64,000 bases of DNA from Chromobotia macracanthus (lineage: Eukaryota; Chordata; Actinopteri; Cypriniformes; Botiidae): positions 434,001 to 498,000 of the forward strand of contig JAZGTH010000098.1 in assembly GCA_036877525.1 (NCBI GenBank), written 5' to 3'. The position numbers and the translations under genes were made by a program. Position 1 is the first letter of the stretch. The number at the start of each line of letters is the position of its first letter. The notes beneath the pieces were generated by a model that worked only from the letters and a program-made list of their open reading frames with translations, did no database searches and was not told the DNA's origin. This document shows positions 50,363 to 64,000 of the stretch, piece by piece.

Positions 50363-53300
50363 GTTGTAAAATTGTAAGTCTGATCGCTTAGAAGAAGTAA
50401 TAACACACCTTTCCTTAACAATCTGCATGAATTGAGGTGTTATTCATATCTATAGCACATATACTGTGGGATTGTGGGTTTGTTCAAATCACTAACCCTA
50501 ACCCTGTCGTAGCAAGCACCACTAATTAGTACTGAGCACAAGCGCCAAACTGCAGTAACCAATTGTGAGCTTGACGTCTTCAAATAAATATTTAAATATT
50601 TAAATTTGAGTTCTTCACACCCGTCCCTATTAACATACCAAATAACATTGAATTAAAGGCTTCAGTTGATTTTTTTTCTCGAAATTCTTCTGTTGGAGTT
50701 TTGTGTTTTATGTTGGAGACATTTCACTTCTTTCAATACCATTCAATTATAATCAAAGACTTCATTTCTGAGGGGGTCAGCTTGCTATGTGTGATACAAT
50801 TAATAAATTCACTAATAACATTCTTTCTCTTCATTTTTCTTCTCTTAATTAGAGTTGATCACGTTACTGTAAAGTGGCCGCTTATCTTCTTAGTGTTGCA
50901 CTGAGAGAAGTAACTGATGCTGAAATACTGGACAGATAATTAGTACTGAGTACTGGTGACATATTTCTGCAGGCATTTTCTGAAAGCTGATCTTGGTTGA
51001 GCTAATGAAGGCTGCTGCAGTCTGGCAGTAGCCTTTATGAGCTTGTGTGCTATTTGGTGTTGCTGTTTTTTGCAGAATTGATGACTACAGACTGTGTGTT
51101 TTGTTCACACGTTAGTTTTTCAACTTGTGTTTAGTGCACTTGCTGTGGTTAAATATAAAACTTGAACTCAGGCAAATCATGTTTAGTTCAATTCCAAAAA
51201 CAACAGCTACAACAAAGGTCAAGTTTAATAGAGTGATACAGAAGAAATCTCTCTAAATTGTTCTTGCAGGTAAGACAAAAATCCTTGTTGGCTCAGATTT
51301 TCATTTTGTTTTGTAATCTGTTTAGTTTTTGGTAACAGCAAAAAAAAGGTTGCTTTTTTTATTACAGGAGAAATTCTCTGGGCTTCTCTGAAGCTTGCAT
51401 TGTTACTATAGCCACCAATAAAATATAATTGACGACCCTGTCTGTACACACCATATTTTACTTCTGAAATGTTGAAATCCTATAAAGAATGCATTTGAAA
51501 ACCAATTTAGATTTGTGTGCAGTGTGAACAAAGCCCTTGATGAGGTAAAGGAGTGAAAGTGGATAGCATTAGGACTTCTTTCCATAGGTTACACATTAAA
51601 TCCGATCATAAATTGTCATTGGCCATGGCCATGGCATGGCTTGCCATGGTAATAGTTTGTAAGCAAGTGATGACTAAAGTAATGAAGGTTGTTTCTAGTC
51701 TATTTTGGTGTTTTCTGGCCAGAGATGATGTAGGAAGACAGGTATATGCTAACCGCACACTGGCACAAATGCTGAAACCTGTGATAAGTTTAGACATTTT
51801 CAGCCCATGGCAAGCGTGAATCAATTCTGAAAAGTGTTGATTTGTTTGCATGAATTTATAAGGGCAAAGCATGGCCCTGGGTGAAAAGTTATTCTATTCA
51901 AAGTGACGTAAAGACACTGTTTTTGACCTTTTCACAGATTTCCTAAATACTGACGATAGCTCCTTACTTCTGGTTTTCTGTTTCCGGAACCCAACCTATT
52001 TGACTCTGTCGCTTATATTTATATCAACAGCAATTTTAAGCTGCAGTGAAATAGGTGGAATAATATAAGAAGCTATAAAAACTTTGATGTGTATGTCTAT
52101 TTTGTAACAGCAAAATCTCAGTTTTGTATACAATTAAAAATCAGGAATCAGGAAGAAACAGGACTATAAGAGTGTGCACTATTGACAACGCTTTGTGTAA
52201 CACTAAATACAGATTCGACGGAATTGTTCTCAAAGTGTCAAAACTTTCTCAGTTGTTATCTACAGCGCACTAGCTATCCGAGTTCTGTGAAATCCGTAAT
52301 TGCCGCTACTAACAGGCTGTTAAAACAAGTGCCTCAAAATATATTTAAGGCGGATGTTTGCGAGTTCAATTTGCAAATGTAAAATCTGTCAATGACACGC
52401 TGTGATTAAAAAAATTAAAAGTGCATTAGCATTAGTTATGCTAATCCACGATCATCATTTGGCTAAAAATATGGCTAATGCGTATGGTAAATTCCAGGCC
52501 TGTTTGCGCTAGGGCTGGGATGCCAAGGCATCTGCGGTGAAAAGGTTGCGGCACAGACTTTGCGAGAAAGTCTTGGCTAGACATTATCACACATTACAGT
52601 TTCTGATGTGGAGCGATAAATGGAGTTATGAGCCATCTGCAGTTCACAGAGCGAGCGGGTGAGAACATCGATGAAGAATGAAGACAGAGGGATGAAGATA
52701 AATGAGCATGATTGAGGAGAGGTTATTGATTTGCTGCTGTATACTTGCAGAACTGGTGAGAAGGAGGGATTGCCATCAGAAAATAAAGGGGTCTGCCCTT
52801 CCCCTACCCCTCCTATTGATCAAAGCTTAGGTAAAAACCTCCTTCTCGACACAGTCATTATTACTCAGGCACAGAGGGGCCTTTGCTGTTCTTTGTTTTT
52901 CACAAAAGCACCGCTGTCCTTGTGAAGCCAGGGACAAATATATGCTTACTGAGGGAGCGGCATTGACATATAAATGCAGGCTATGATTTACAGGAAAACT
53001 TCTTGCACTAGGGCACTTAGACCTGGGAAAGGTGGTGCTCTTGAGTGGTCGGCTAAGGACGGTTAATAGATTAAGAGAAACCTGCAGTGCTCTTGAAAGG
53101 CTGGCTGGTATTATTGCGTGGAGGGTCTGTGTAAATGGAGGTCAGCCTTTAGATTCGCATCGCTGTTAAAGGGTAGCAATTTCATGCATTAAGCTGCTTA
53201 TATACAGTACAGTGGTGCTGGGCTGGTTTTTGCAAGGCTGTGGTATTTTGATTGCTACGGTCACCTGTATTGCTACCATTACCTTTATGCTCAAAAGCAA

Positions 53301-54159
53301 TACGTTTTAAATTATTGACATATGACTTGGTGTTTTTTATTCAGTGTTTAAACTCCTGAGCAGTTTGATAAATGCCTTAATGTCACAAGTTTGTGTAACA
53401 CTTCATTTTGAGAATACTAAATGAGCAGCCTTATTAGTGAGTGAGAGAAAGAGAGAGAGGTGGGATATATTGCAAAACTAAGTGTTCTGCCCACCTAAGC
53501 AGCATTTTTAGTTTCATACAGAAGGTGTGCGATCAAGGCTTTTACAAAAAATAGGCAGCAGATTTATACATTATAAGGTAAGGGTTCAGAACAGAGATTG
53601 GGAGAAACAGATGTAGTGTTGTGGGATCATATCTAGCCCAAGCTTTACAAATGCCTCCAGTATAGAATCAAACACTGTTGACTCATGACCTCCACCCTAG
53701 TCGTGCTATTGTTAACATAGCCTTGACTTGACTCCACAAATCACCTGTCTGTGGTTTCCTTCAAGAAGACTTATAGATGGCGCGCACATCCGTGACCTTG
53801 ACAGCATCATTATACTCACATCTATGTTCAGATCAGTCACTTAGAAACCTCTAACCTGACCGAGGTGTTAATAGGCACCTGAGATGTCTTGTATTATTAA
53901 GAATGATGGTTGTACTGATAAGCACAGCATGCGGCCATGTTGCAGTGCAGGAACATTTTTGACATTGATGCAGCATACAAGAGGGTTGATTTAGTGTAAA
54001 CACACAGTAAAAAACATTATGCACCCCTGACTCCAGTGTGGCTAGTGCTTTGTGATGGAAATGTGCGCTTGGGGGGGTGTTTGCAATAACCAAGCAAGAC
54101 ACAGCAGTTGTTGTGAATTATCGCTGTTCTATATTTTTTCTTTTTGTCTAGGCAGAGCA

Positions 54160-54450
54160 CCCAGCTAACAGGGAACATTCTTAGAACATTATTCTTTACA
54201 TGTTCTTTAAAAGTTCTCTAAAATGCTTTTGCAATAATGTTGGTAGACCTTTTTTATGTTATATATCATAAATATAAAACATTATTCATAATTAGTTAGT
54301 GGAACATTTTAAAGAGCTACAAAATTAAAGTTTGAGTAAAGTTCTTATAACCATGTTCCTTCTGAACGTTTAAAATAACATTTTAAATGTTTTTGTTTCT
54401 TAATGGAAACATTAGGGAAACATTCTTACAGCCTAATATTATTAGTTGAA
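54160..54450 (+). mobile_element. MITE family A copy, decayed right end
   Basis: CCCAGCTAACAGGGAACATT at the left, an intact core, and right end ATTAGTTGAA. No clear dinucleotide duplication. Confidence 0.82.
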
Positions 54451-54997
54451 GTATGAAGAGGCCTCATTGTCTGCACCTGGTATTTAGGATAATTACCCTC
54501 TGTCAAATGTTCATTAGTATTTGTCAAACTTGTTGTAGTTTTGAGCTGATGTTGGTGTAAATGCATGTTCTGTCTGGCATTCGCTTTCCTCATTATTGGA
54601 AATGACTGTGATTATTCTCAGGTGTTGCACCTCATCCAGCGACCTGCTTCATTTAAGGCTACTGAGAGCAGTTTGTTTATGTTTCATATCTCTATTCTGG
54701 TCTCAGTCTGATTTGAGTTAACATTCAATGGTCAAGTCAATGATGCAGTTCACTTATAACATGCAATGTAAATGCAAAGTGTGCTAAGTTCAATTCGTTT
54801 TCACATTTACTCATATTCTCAATATTTTTTCCTTTAAAACATCATGGAATAAGGTATTTATTCTATAGAGCTGACAGAACAAGGAACATGTTAAAAACTA
54901 TTGCCAGGTACGTTTTCAGTTTTTTGGCCAACTTAGGACTCAGTTTCATCTGAAGACAACTCAAAAAATAGATACAAATAGAACAATAGAACTACTG

Positions 54998-55294
54998 TTA
55001 AAGTTGCAATCTCTAGCATTTTTTGGTTAAAAAAATAAACAAAAATCAGTTGTTAAGCAAGTACATAACAGATCAGTGTTCAAAACGCTCTCCTTACTTT
55101 ACCCCAATTTGCTATGTTAAATTTATAATAATAATTTATAATTTGAGCTGTCTGGTAAGATTTTGCGGATAATGTCAGTTTGGCTTCATTTGACTTGACA
55201 GCATGCCTAAATAAAAGTATGTAAAGCAACCTGCAATTTTATGTTGGCATAAAGATGGCGGTAGAGGGGCACAAGTTATGGATTTCAGCTTTAA
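54998..55294 (+). mobile_element. TIR repeat family D
   Basis: TTAAAGTTGCAATCTCTAGC at the left and GGATTTCAGCTTTAAA at the right. The interior is shared with 20738-21009. Confidence 0.7.
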
Positions 55295-55995
55295 ATAGAT
55301 TTACCACAGTCACTCATTATGAAGGATACCTGGCTGGTATAGTATTGCTATAATATATGGATTCCAAGAAGCAGATCAGTGAATGCAACAAGCTATGCAA
55401 CGTTGGAAGGTTAATGTTGCTGCAGGTTAATTTAATTGACAGTCCCTCAACTTCCCAGTTTGGATCATGGAAACATGATGGCTAAATAAAATCATATTTC
55501 TACCTTCTCAAGCATGAATATTGAATTCTCTGAGGCAGCATGTTTTGTGTTCGGAGGCAGAGGTCGTTCGGATAACATGTTAGGGTGGAAAGGTCAGAGA
55601 GGTTGAGCTTTCACCATGTATAATCTCAACAATGACATTGTCTCGACAACAACATGAGCTAAATCAGGCATGTAAAATCAATTCATTGACTCAGCGAGGC
55701 TGTAATAACCATGGAATGAAAGAAGCATAATTAACCACATTACAAAACATGAGGTGTTCTGCATGTTACGTGCTCTGTTTGTTTTCATTTGTTCAACTTT
55801 CAGAATATTTCAAATTACAGAATCAAGCCGCAACCAACAAAATGTAGCAATGCTGATTGAGCCTTGAGCCTGCAAATTGCAGGAGCAGATTAGTTCTGAT
55901 TGTGAGGGCCATGCTATAATGATGACAAATATGTGCTGGTGTTTACTGCCATCTAATGCGATAAATCTGTTTGAATGACATTTCTGCATCTACAG

Positions 55996-56149
<154 letters not shown>

Positions 56150-57032
56150 GTCCAAGCCATTGGGCATAAATCCATAATGTTGCCTAAATGTACTTGTTAA
56201 TGTACATGGTAGGTTCTATGCTTGCTTGCCTCTGTTATTGAATTAACAAATACTTAACAAATACTTAAAATTAAGCTATACAGCAAGCAGGGCTCTTAAC
56301 CAATGGCCACTTCAATTAATTTTCTGAACGGCTGTTAACATGAACATGGTTGACCCCAAGACCCCTTATTCATCTCCACCGTTACTCACTATTAATCAAG
56401 CATGGTGTAAACGAAAGGCAGGCAGTTTGTCAGTATTGCAGCAGTATTGCAGCTCCTTTGCAATCTAATCCAGCCCCACGCATCCCCTGCGATCACGAGT
56501 CTTTTGTTTGACATCTGTGCCACAAAAGATGGCAATCCGTATTCCTGCTCTATCTTTATTTATTTTAGACTGCTTTCTGAAATTGGTCATCAACCCCCAA
56601 AAAGGATGAAGAAAGCTTTTCAAAGGAGGAACGTGAGGATCCATTTGTAAACCCGGGTGGAGCTATTTGCAGAGTAATACAAGAGCCTAAGTTATCTTTG
56701 AACTGAGGCTCAGTCTCCTTCAAGGAGCTGCTAATATCTTCAGAGGTCTTTCTCCATCAGTTCTCTGACCCGTCTCGAAATGAAAAGCAAATGTTTATTT
56801 CACACACACGGTTGCACACCAACAGAGCTGCACAAAAGTCTCCTTGCTCTTGCTTTGATTTGTTCTGCTCGGATTTCCATGACAGGAACCGCGTGTGTAT
56901 GTGTACCACCCACAAGCTGCTCTCCGTGTATGTCTGAGGCTTCTGCGCTCCATACGTTTCTTCACATCCTATTGCTGTCCTATTGTTGTCTTTTTTAACG
57001 ATGTGTTGATTTGATGATCCGACAGCGCAGAG

Positions 57033-57386
<354 letters not shown>

Positions 57387-57889
57387 TAGTGCTCAAGTTT
57401 GCACTGCTTAAGTCCTGTGGTTTTCATCACTTCACCTGTAGAACTGCAATCCCAGCCAACCATTTTAATAAGCTGCATGGATTTCACACAGGCTCCTTTA
57501 TATCCGTATAATATTCAGGACTGTCAGACGAGGAAAAAACGCTCTGCGGGATGAAGCATTTTGCAGTGGCAATCAAGTTACGCATGCTGTGCAACATATT
57601 CTCACTGTTTTCTTGCACACAAGGATGTAAATACACACACACATGCTAATATGATGTGACTTCAGCAAGCTGTGTGCTACATAGCTAAAGCTAATCCATA
57701 ATGCATTTATCCCTGTGGGTTATTGACTTAGTATGTGAATCAGGGCATGAAAGCTGTCCTGACTCCACTTTGGGGTATTATTATAAAACACTATCCCACC
57801 AACACCTTTTAATTCACCCTCGCTTCTTCAAAAACTGAAGATGAGAGTGAAATTAGTCCAGCTGAAGAAAGACAGAAAGTTGCTGTGAA

Positions 57890-58200
57890 CAATAATTGCC
57901 TTCATTGGTATTTTTGTCTTATTTTCCTGTAAAAATGCCTAAAAATTGTTCAAAAGGTAACAGTAGAATTTATTTAAAGCAGATCATCTGTTCATCTTAT
58001 CACCTTGTTCAAAAAATATCATCTGATAAGACTTGTTTTAAAAGAATAAATCATGAATTTACAGTTTATTTTCTTACCTTAATGGCAAGTAGTGTTTTTT
58101 ATGTTTCTTCTGGCATAAATTTTACTAAACTTTGTTACGCTTGCCCAAAAAAAAAAGAAAAAATAATTTCCCAGTGGGTTAAGTATATAAATTTAAGATG
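57890..58200 (+). repeat. probable AT-rich interspersed repeat
   Basis: TGTCTTATTTTCCTGTAAAA, GACTTGTTTTAAAAGAATAA and TTTCCCAGTGGGTTAAG resemble a common fish repeat from memory. No second copy is in the window, so the call is tentative. A 165-codon open frame covers it but resembles no protein I know. Confidence 0.35.
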
Positions 58201-59359
58201 CTCAAAAATCAGTCTGAAAGGTGGAGGGTTTCATTTCTGTGCCACTACCTTTAACCACCAGAATTGCAAAAATAAAAAACAGGATTTTTTTTTGGTTTTA
58301 AACAGGTTTCTCAAACTGGTCTTTCACCAGACAACCAGATTGTCCCTCCTCACATACTCACCATTGATTGACAGCAAACAGCGTAATGCTTAAGTGCAGG
58401 ATTTGTACTTGCAGGGAAAAAATGTAATAAATATAAATATATTTATACTTGTTTATGAGACAGACTGACAAATAAAAAATACTGATAAACGAAGCTGTGG
58501 CTGTGCTGAATATGGAAAACATGTTTTTCATTACATGTAATGCATTGCATTATCTGACGCATGTACCTGCTCACCACGACACACGTGTCTGTTTTAATAA
58601 TTATGAGGGTGCCCACGCCGCTGTATTGTGCATAATATAGCATAATATAGCTCTGGTTATGACTCTTAGGTAATTGTGTACCCATTATAATTCGTCACAC
58701 TGTAATGAAGAGGACTTGCAAATGTATGCATATCAAATATAACCTTTAGCTGGCTTAAGGAGATGGAATACAGTCGCTTCTCACCGGTAAAGTGCTTGCA
58801 CAGTCTAATCCCCCTCAAACTACATTTGAACAAGCCCGTGTTTCTGCAGCGCTCTGTGCGCAGGACTGCCTGCAACCTGCAACATGTTTTTAATGCGTAC
58901 ACTCCCACCAGCCAGTTAATCCAACAGCCTTTGATCACATTTGTGTGCCGTGTGGCTGCTAAATACCTGTCTGAGATTGTCAGCTGTATGTTTACTTGTT
59001 TCCTTTTGATGTTGGATCGGAGTTGGCTCGCACGATCCGTTTGCATCTGAGGTCTCTGTTTGTCGGTCTAAAATCTGTCAGGTCAGGAATTGTGTTGAGG
59101 GACGCTGTCTGCAGCTGAGAGCTTTGAGACAGACAGTGTGGCACTGACAGCCGTCCATATGGTCCTCTGACAGCTCATCTCATCAGGGATGACGCTGTTA
59201 TTGGGCAAATCCCTTGACACGGGGCAACGAGAGGCGAGTGCATCTGTCTCTGTGTAAATAGTGCTTGAAAAATGATAGAACTGTAGCACATATACACACA
59301 CAGACTCACCTGCTGCTGTGAAAGACACACACACATACAGTTTGCAAACAGGAAGTCAG

Positions 59360-59490
59360 CCATAGACTCAAATGGTAGTGCAAAGGTCATGTGTTTGATT
59401 CTCAGGGAACATATGTACTGATTAATAATATGCTTGGTATGCTGTGCAAGTAACTGTAGATCAAAGCATCTACACATGCATGAATGTATT
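59360..59490 (+). mobile_element. decayed tRNA-derived SINE
   Basis: TGGTAGTGCAAAGGTCATGT, then GTTTGATTCTCAGGG, resembles the A-box to B-box region, followed by AGATCAAAGCATCTACACAT, a decayed TTTGGATAAAAGCATCTGC tail. Confidence 0.6.
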
Positions 59491-60479
59491 GCATATCAAT
59501 GAAGGTTTAATGTGTGTCGTGTGAAAGGGCCTTTAGAAGTCTGGTTCCACTTTTAGGGTTGTGTCACAATGATGAAAAGCCTCTTATCAGCGGATCCTCT
59601 TTGGTTCCTCTTCAGCTCCTGCACTTCCAAACCACAGCGGCAACATACGAGTCGTTCTTCACACGTAAAGCACAGGTCTGTCGTGCATCATTCATATGCT
59701 AGTCACGAGCTTAGCACGTACTGTTTACAGTTTCGTTTTTGTGGGGGGGTGAAAGTTTCGGAGACCGCACAAAGCTCATGAATATTTAAGGAGGTAAACA
59801 CTGAGGCTGTTTGTGATTTGTTTTAGTCTTTTGCTAAAAACTAGCTGTTGATGCTTAAAGTCTGCTAACCCTCCCAAAATCCAGGGAGAAAAGCAGTGGA
59901 TTAATGGTTAAAATGTTGCTGGGTTAAACGTGGTTTAACTTACAACAAGGCAGTAACCCAGGATAAGTGTAGTCTACAAAGCCCTTGTTTTAACTGAAAC
60001 GTTGCGCTGGCTAACGTTTACACTGAAAAACAAAAACCCACACACAGATCTCCTTTTGCAGACGGTTTCTGAATAAATCACTCATTCTGAGAGGCAGCGT
60101 GCAACCTTTTCCACACATCCCCCAACAATATATCTGTAGGAGTTAATGGAAGCATCTCAGTCCATGTACAGTTTATTTTTTCTTCAGATTGTAGCAGGGA
60201 TGTCATGTAGGTTGTATTTCTGTATATGTAGCTTTTCATTGAAAATGTAAATGACCATGCTTAAAACCTCAGCAGCAACATGAATATTCATTTTTCTGTA
60301 TTTGCCACCTTTCAAAGCTCTAATATATGTTTTTAGCACAACAGTTATTTATTCTTTTAATTTCTTGTGTTGTTAAAGTAAAAAGGAAGTCGTTGTCTTT
60401 GTACTGTGGTGGCACGTTGAAAGAACACGTTTACTGTGATAAGACTGAGAAAAAGAGATCCAGAGGGAATGAGACAGAG

Positions 60480-60494
60480 AGGAAGTGATAGACA

Positions 60495-60528
<34 letters not shown>

Positions 60529-60790
60529 AACAGAGAGGGAGTGAGAGACCGAGAGATTTAGGGAGACATACAGAGGAAGAGAGGGAGATAGAGAGAGAGG
60601 GAGAGCAACAGAGGGAGTGAGAGACAGAGAGATTGAGGGAGACATACAGAGGCAGAGAGGGAGATAGAGAGAGAGGGAGAGCAACAGAGAGAGTGAGAGA
60701 CAGAGAGATTGAGGGAGACATACAGAGGCAGAGAGGGAGATAGAGAGAGAGGGAGAGCAATAGAGAGGGAGATAGAGAGAGTTAGAGAGA
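60480..60790. repeat. GA-rich minisatellite, about 76-bp period
   Basis: A pure GA tract (60498-60526) leads into three units starting at GCAA 60527, 60605 and 60681, with a further GCAA at 60757, giving periods of 78, 76 and 76. Each unit carries GGGAGACATACAGAGG, then GAGAGGGAGATAGAGAG. The long minus-strand Leu/Ser frame is an artefact. Confidence 0.93.
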
Positions 60791-61955
60791 CAGAGGCAGT
60801 GAAAGACTCCCAGAGATAGAGCGAGAGCTTTTGGCTGTAACAAGCGTTAACATCATTAACACTCTATTTCCTGTGCAGTGGTACATGAGACACGTGCTGT
60901 TGTGGAACAGTGGAATCAGATCCAACCTTGGTGAAATACGCTGCATCACGAATAAAGGAGGCACAAATAAAGCTCCTGTACACAAGCTCTGATAGAAATA
61001 TGAGCAGGCAGCAGGAGGGTTCTGCCCGTAATTAACCATGCAATATTTGCTTTAAACAGGCATGTGCTGTTTATCTAAGACTGTAGTACGTTTGGTACCA
61101 GGTGTCGCAGTGAGCTTTGTAGCAATGCTTTCTTAACAGGTTGCAATCTCGCACAAGGCGTCTACTGTAAAGTGAGGTGCTGTGTTTTTAGCAGCTTTAT
61201 ATATAGAAAAGACTTGAAATAGCACCATAGGCCATTACGTCTTTTGAGATGCAGTTCCCATGGGAGCCTGTTGCACAGTCATGTTGTTATAGAGATTTAG
61301 TGGCCGGGATTATTTTTAGCTTTGTTTAGCCTCCAGATGTATGCTGGGACAAATAGATGGCATCTCAGCTTTGAGGTTCCCCAGATCTTGCAGGAGTTAA
61401 ATCCGTTTTTTTATAGACCTTATCAGTTGATCTTTATAGACCTTTGTAGAAGTTGCAGATAAATTTTTCTTGTTTTTTATTATATCTGCCCAGGGGAAAG
61501 TGTTTCTGTGTATTTCGGCAAGGATTTTGTGGTCAGCTAATATGAGGTGTTCAATAGTCCACATGGATGCTGATATCATCACACTAGATATCTTGTGTAT
61601 GAGGTGTCAAATGATTGAGAGCATTTTAAAAATCTGAGATTCATTATTTAAACCGTATGTAGAATAATTAGAATACTGTACTAGTTGTTTCTTATCTGAT
61701 TATATGTGAGCGTGTGGCTAAATTAAAGCATGCAGGATTCTTTTTGGAGCATTCCCAGATCGTCAGGTTTTGCATGAATTTGTGAAACTCCAGCTTGTGG
61801 TAAAACAATATATGCTTTAAAGTAAAAAGGGGCATACAAACCACTAAGAAATGATTAACTTCATGTACTTTTTTAGTTAAACTTTTAACACAACTGGTTA
61901 ATTGTTAAATGTAATGTGTATGTACACAACATGAAATTAAAATAAAGTTTGACAA

Positions 61956-62002
61956 AATTGCTTTGGATAAAAGCACCTTCAAAATGCATAAATGTAAATC
62001 TA
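61956..62002 (+). mobile_element. SINE 3' tail fragment
   Basis: ATTGCTTTGGATAAAAGCAC, then CTTCAAAATGCATAAATGTA, is the characteristic fish SINE tail without a tRNA head. Confidence 0.6.
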
Positions 62003-63725
62003 ATCCCACCTGTACAATCTATTTCAGGTCTCATCTGTACCATGTATTTCAGATATCAGCTCCCACACTCATGGATGTCAGTTCATTTTTAATTGGACAT
62101 CTGTCTTTAATGAGCACTATGTTGTGAACTGTGTCTACTCATCAGCTCTGTATTTGTGTGTATTGATGTCTCCCATGTAAAAGCAAATAGCATTTCTACT
62201 GTTTCCAGTGGTGCGTCCGTGCCTGTCCCTCTATAATTGTCCTCTTGTCTCTGTCCCTCTGTCTCCATCCTCCTTAATTGACATGTTTTTCCTTGGATGC
62301 TGTCTGATCTTAAAGCCTCATAGGAGAGCGTCTCAGGGACAGCTGTCATCCTTCATCTCATGAGTCAGAGGGAGTCGAACACTGATGCTGGAACTTTTAG
62401 AGTTCCAGATAATTCTAACAAGTCCATCTACCAGGATTCAGGATATGTTGTTCTTTTGTCACTCTTTTGTCACTGTGATGTGATCGTTTTCATCAGAATA
62501 GTGGCATTGTGGCTGATGGAGTTGATCTGATGCTTCGAGGCCCTAGAGATCATCCATCCAGGGCTTTCAGGAACATTCAGTTAATGTTTCATGACCGATG
62601 CACCCTAACCTCAGATTGTGTCCTCAGATGTCCCTCTCTTTAAAGTTGTCCTGTTGGAAAGACAGAAGCACAAATATGCTGTGTTACTATGATGTCATGT
62701 CGTAATGCAACCCGGTTCAATAAAGTTACATTTTGAATGTGGAGAGTCTTAAATTTACAATCAGTGGAATAAATTTGAATATGAAATAGTATGCATTCAT
62801 AAATACAGTACTAGTAAGGTGTTTGGACAGAAAGTCTGTTTTGTGGAATAAATATAAATTGTGTAAATTATGCTTATTTTTGAATTTCTTAATGAAATGA
62901 AACGTTTGTTAATTTGTTTACTTGTTTGTTTACTTATCGAGTTAGAGCATAAAGGAATGGAACAGTGGCTTTAAGTGTAAGATAAAAGAGTTTATGTTTA
63001 TTTAACAGTTTTTGGTCAAGTCTAAAATGTTAACAATTTTAAAGAATGACTAAATACTGTTAAAATGTGCTGGAACTACTATAATTCTATTTGGACATAA
63101 AATGATCTGTTCAAATGTTAAGAAGAAATATGATTATCAAAATATGAACAGTCATATAAAGGAGTATGTCCAAGTCTGGATCTCTTTTTCTCAAGTGACA
63201 AGCATTGCAATTGTTAATCCTCACACCTTTTGCTTTTACTGTTCCCTGTTTCAAAAGCAAACAAGAGAAACAACGTTGCATAACGTGTCATTTCCCTTTG
63301 ATGTGATGTCACTATAATAATAACCGTGTGACATAGGGTAATGACTTATCGACATGCCTCTATTGTGCTTATCGTCCACCTAATTACTGCAGTTCAGTTT
63401 TGATGATAAGGTGTTAGGTGGATCTGGACCTGTTCTGTCAATGTTTGTGTAGCAGTTGAGTGATCTCAGACATGGGTCTTTAGAGACTGCTGCTTCCATC
63501 AGTAGTCATCAAGGCAGGGTTTATAAACTTCATATCACCCTGTTAGCAGCACTTTAATGTGCAACATGGCATATACACCAGCTTAATTAAATTACTGACA
63601 AGGAGTTTGATTCTTTAATTGTTTTACTTTTTTCCTGATTAGAATAGGAAGACTGTAGGGCCTGTAGGTTAATTCAAGATCATAGCCTAATGAACTTGAC
63701 AGAGTTTTGTCACCACAGCAGGAAT

Positions 63726-63908
63726 CCCAGCTAACATGGAACGTTCTCAGGACAGTTCTCTGAAAGTTATCAAAAAACCTTGCAGTAACTAACGTTAATA
63801 CAACATCTAAAAATTGGACGATTCAAATTTCCCTGTCACGTGAAATGTTTTTGTTACCTAATGGAAACATTAGGGAAACGTTCTTACAGTCTAAAATTGT
63901 TAGCTGGG
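63726..63908 (+). mobile_element. MITE family A copy, short internal-deletion form, TSD AT
   Basis: CCCAGCTAACATGGAACGTT at the left and AAATTGTTAGCTGGG at the right, with AT at both flanks (63724-63725 and 63909-63910). Only 183 bp, so the termini were retained while the middle was lost. Confidence 0.88.
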
Positions 63909-64000
63909 ATGCTGATCTTTACATTGTTAAATGAATGAATGAATGTTTGCTTATGTGTGTGTTTTGAGGGAGCTTGTTAGAACATTGGTTATGGTTTTAA

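Noticed and set aside
50490..50506. CTAACCCTAACCCT as interstitial telomeric repeat
   Set aside because: Just over two units, too short to mean anything.
57896..58393. 165-codon plus-strand open frame
   Set aside because: It has AT-rich composition, no recognisable domain, and overlaps a probable interspersed repeat. It is compatible with chance.
60373..60843. 156-codon minus-strand Leu/Ser-rich open frame
   Set aside because: It is the translation of the GA-rich minisatellite and is low-complexity in every frame.

Overview
The window looks like teleost genomic DNA, most likely from a cyprinid-like fish. That assignment is inference. It rests on AT-rich non-coding sequence, dense short CT/GA, CA/TG and TA microsatellites, many short non-autonomous DNA transposons, and tRNA-derived SINEs with the usual fish 3' tail. 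There is no bacterial-style gene organisation and no hallmark of a plasmid, phage or CRISPR locus.

One gene explains the coding content: the 5' half of a delta-2 catenin gene (ctnnd2; which fish paralogue cannot be told here), on the + strand. Six exons are visible: 20619-20653, 21502-21603, 26804-26997, 30453-31017, 36390-36581 and 49045-49285. All have AG/GT borders, and their phases chain without a break (2-1, 1-1, 1-0, 0-1, 1-1, 1-2), giving 442 complete codons. They encode the Ser/Pro/Gln-rich N-terminal region upstream of the armadillo repeats. The first exons (start codon and coiled coil) lie upstream of the window, and the armadillo-repeat exons lie downstream of it.

The other roughly 98% of the window is intron. 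By region: 1-20618 is upstream intron with DNA-element relics, microsatellites and a few regulatory-looking stretches. 20619-36581 holds the first five exons and a run of same-orientation transposon relics. 36582-49044 is a 12.5 kb intron with seven copies of the main element, a SINE and a perfect DR5 nuclear-receptor-like site. 49286-64000 is a further intron with five copies, a 149-bp CT tract, a 101-bp TA tract and a GA-rich minisatellite with a period of about 76 bp.

The most striking non-genic feature is a MITE-like family, about 24 copies in 64 kb, with termini CCCAGCTAACA...TTAGCTGGG. Nine copies with preserved ends are flanked by a perfect but copy-specific dinucleotide duplication (AT, TT, GA, TA or AA). 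A 2-bp target duplication that is not restricted to TA is unusual. I found no new protein-coding system. Most other open frames are low-complexity or transposon-derived.
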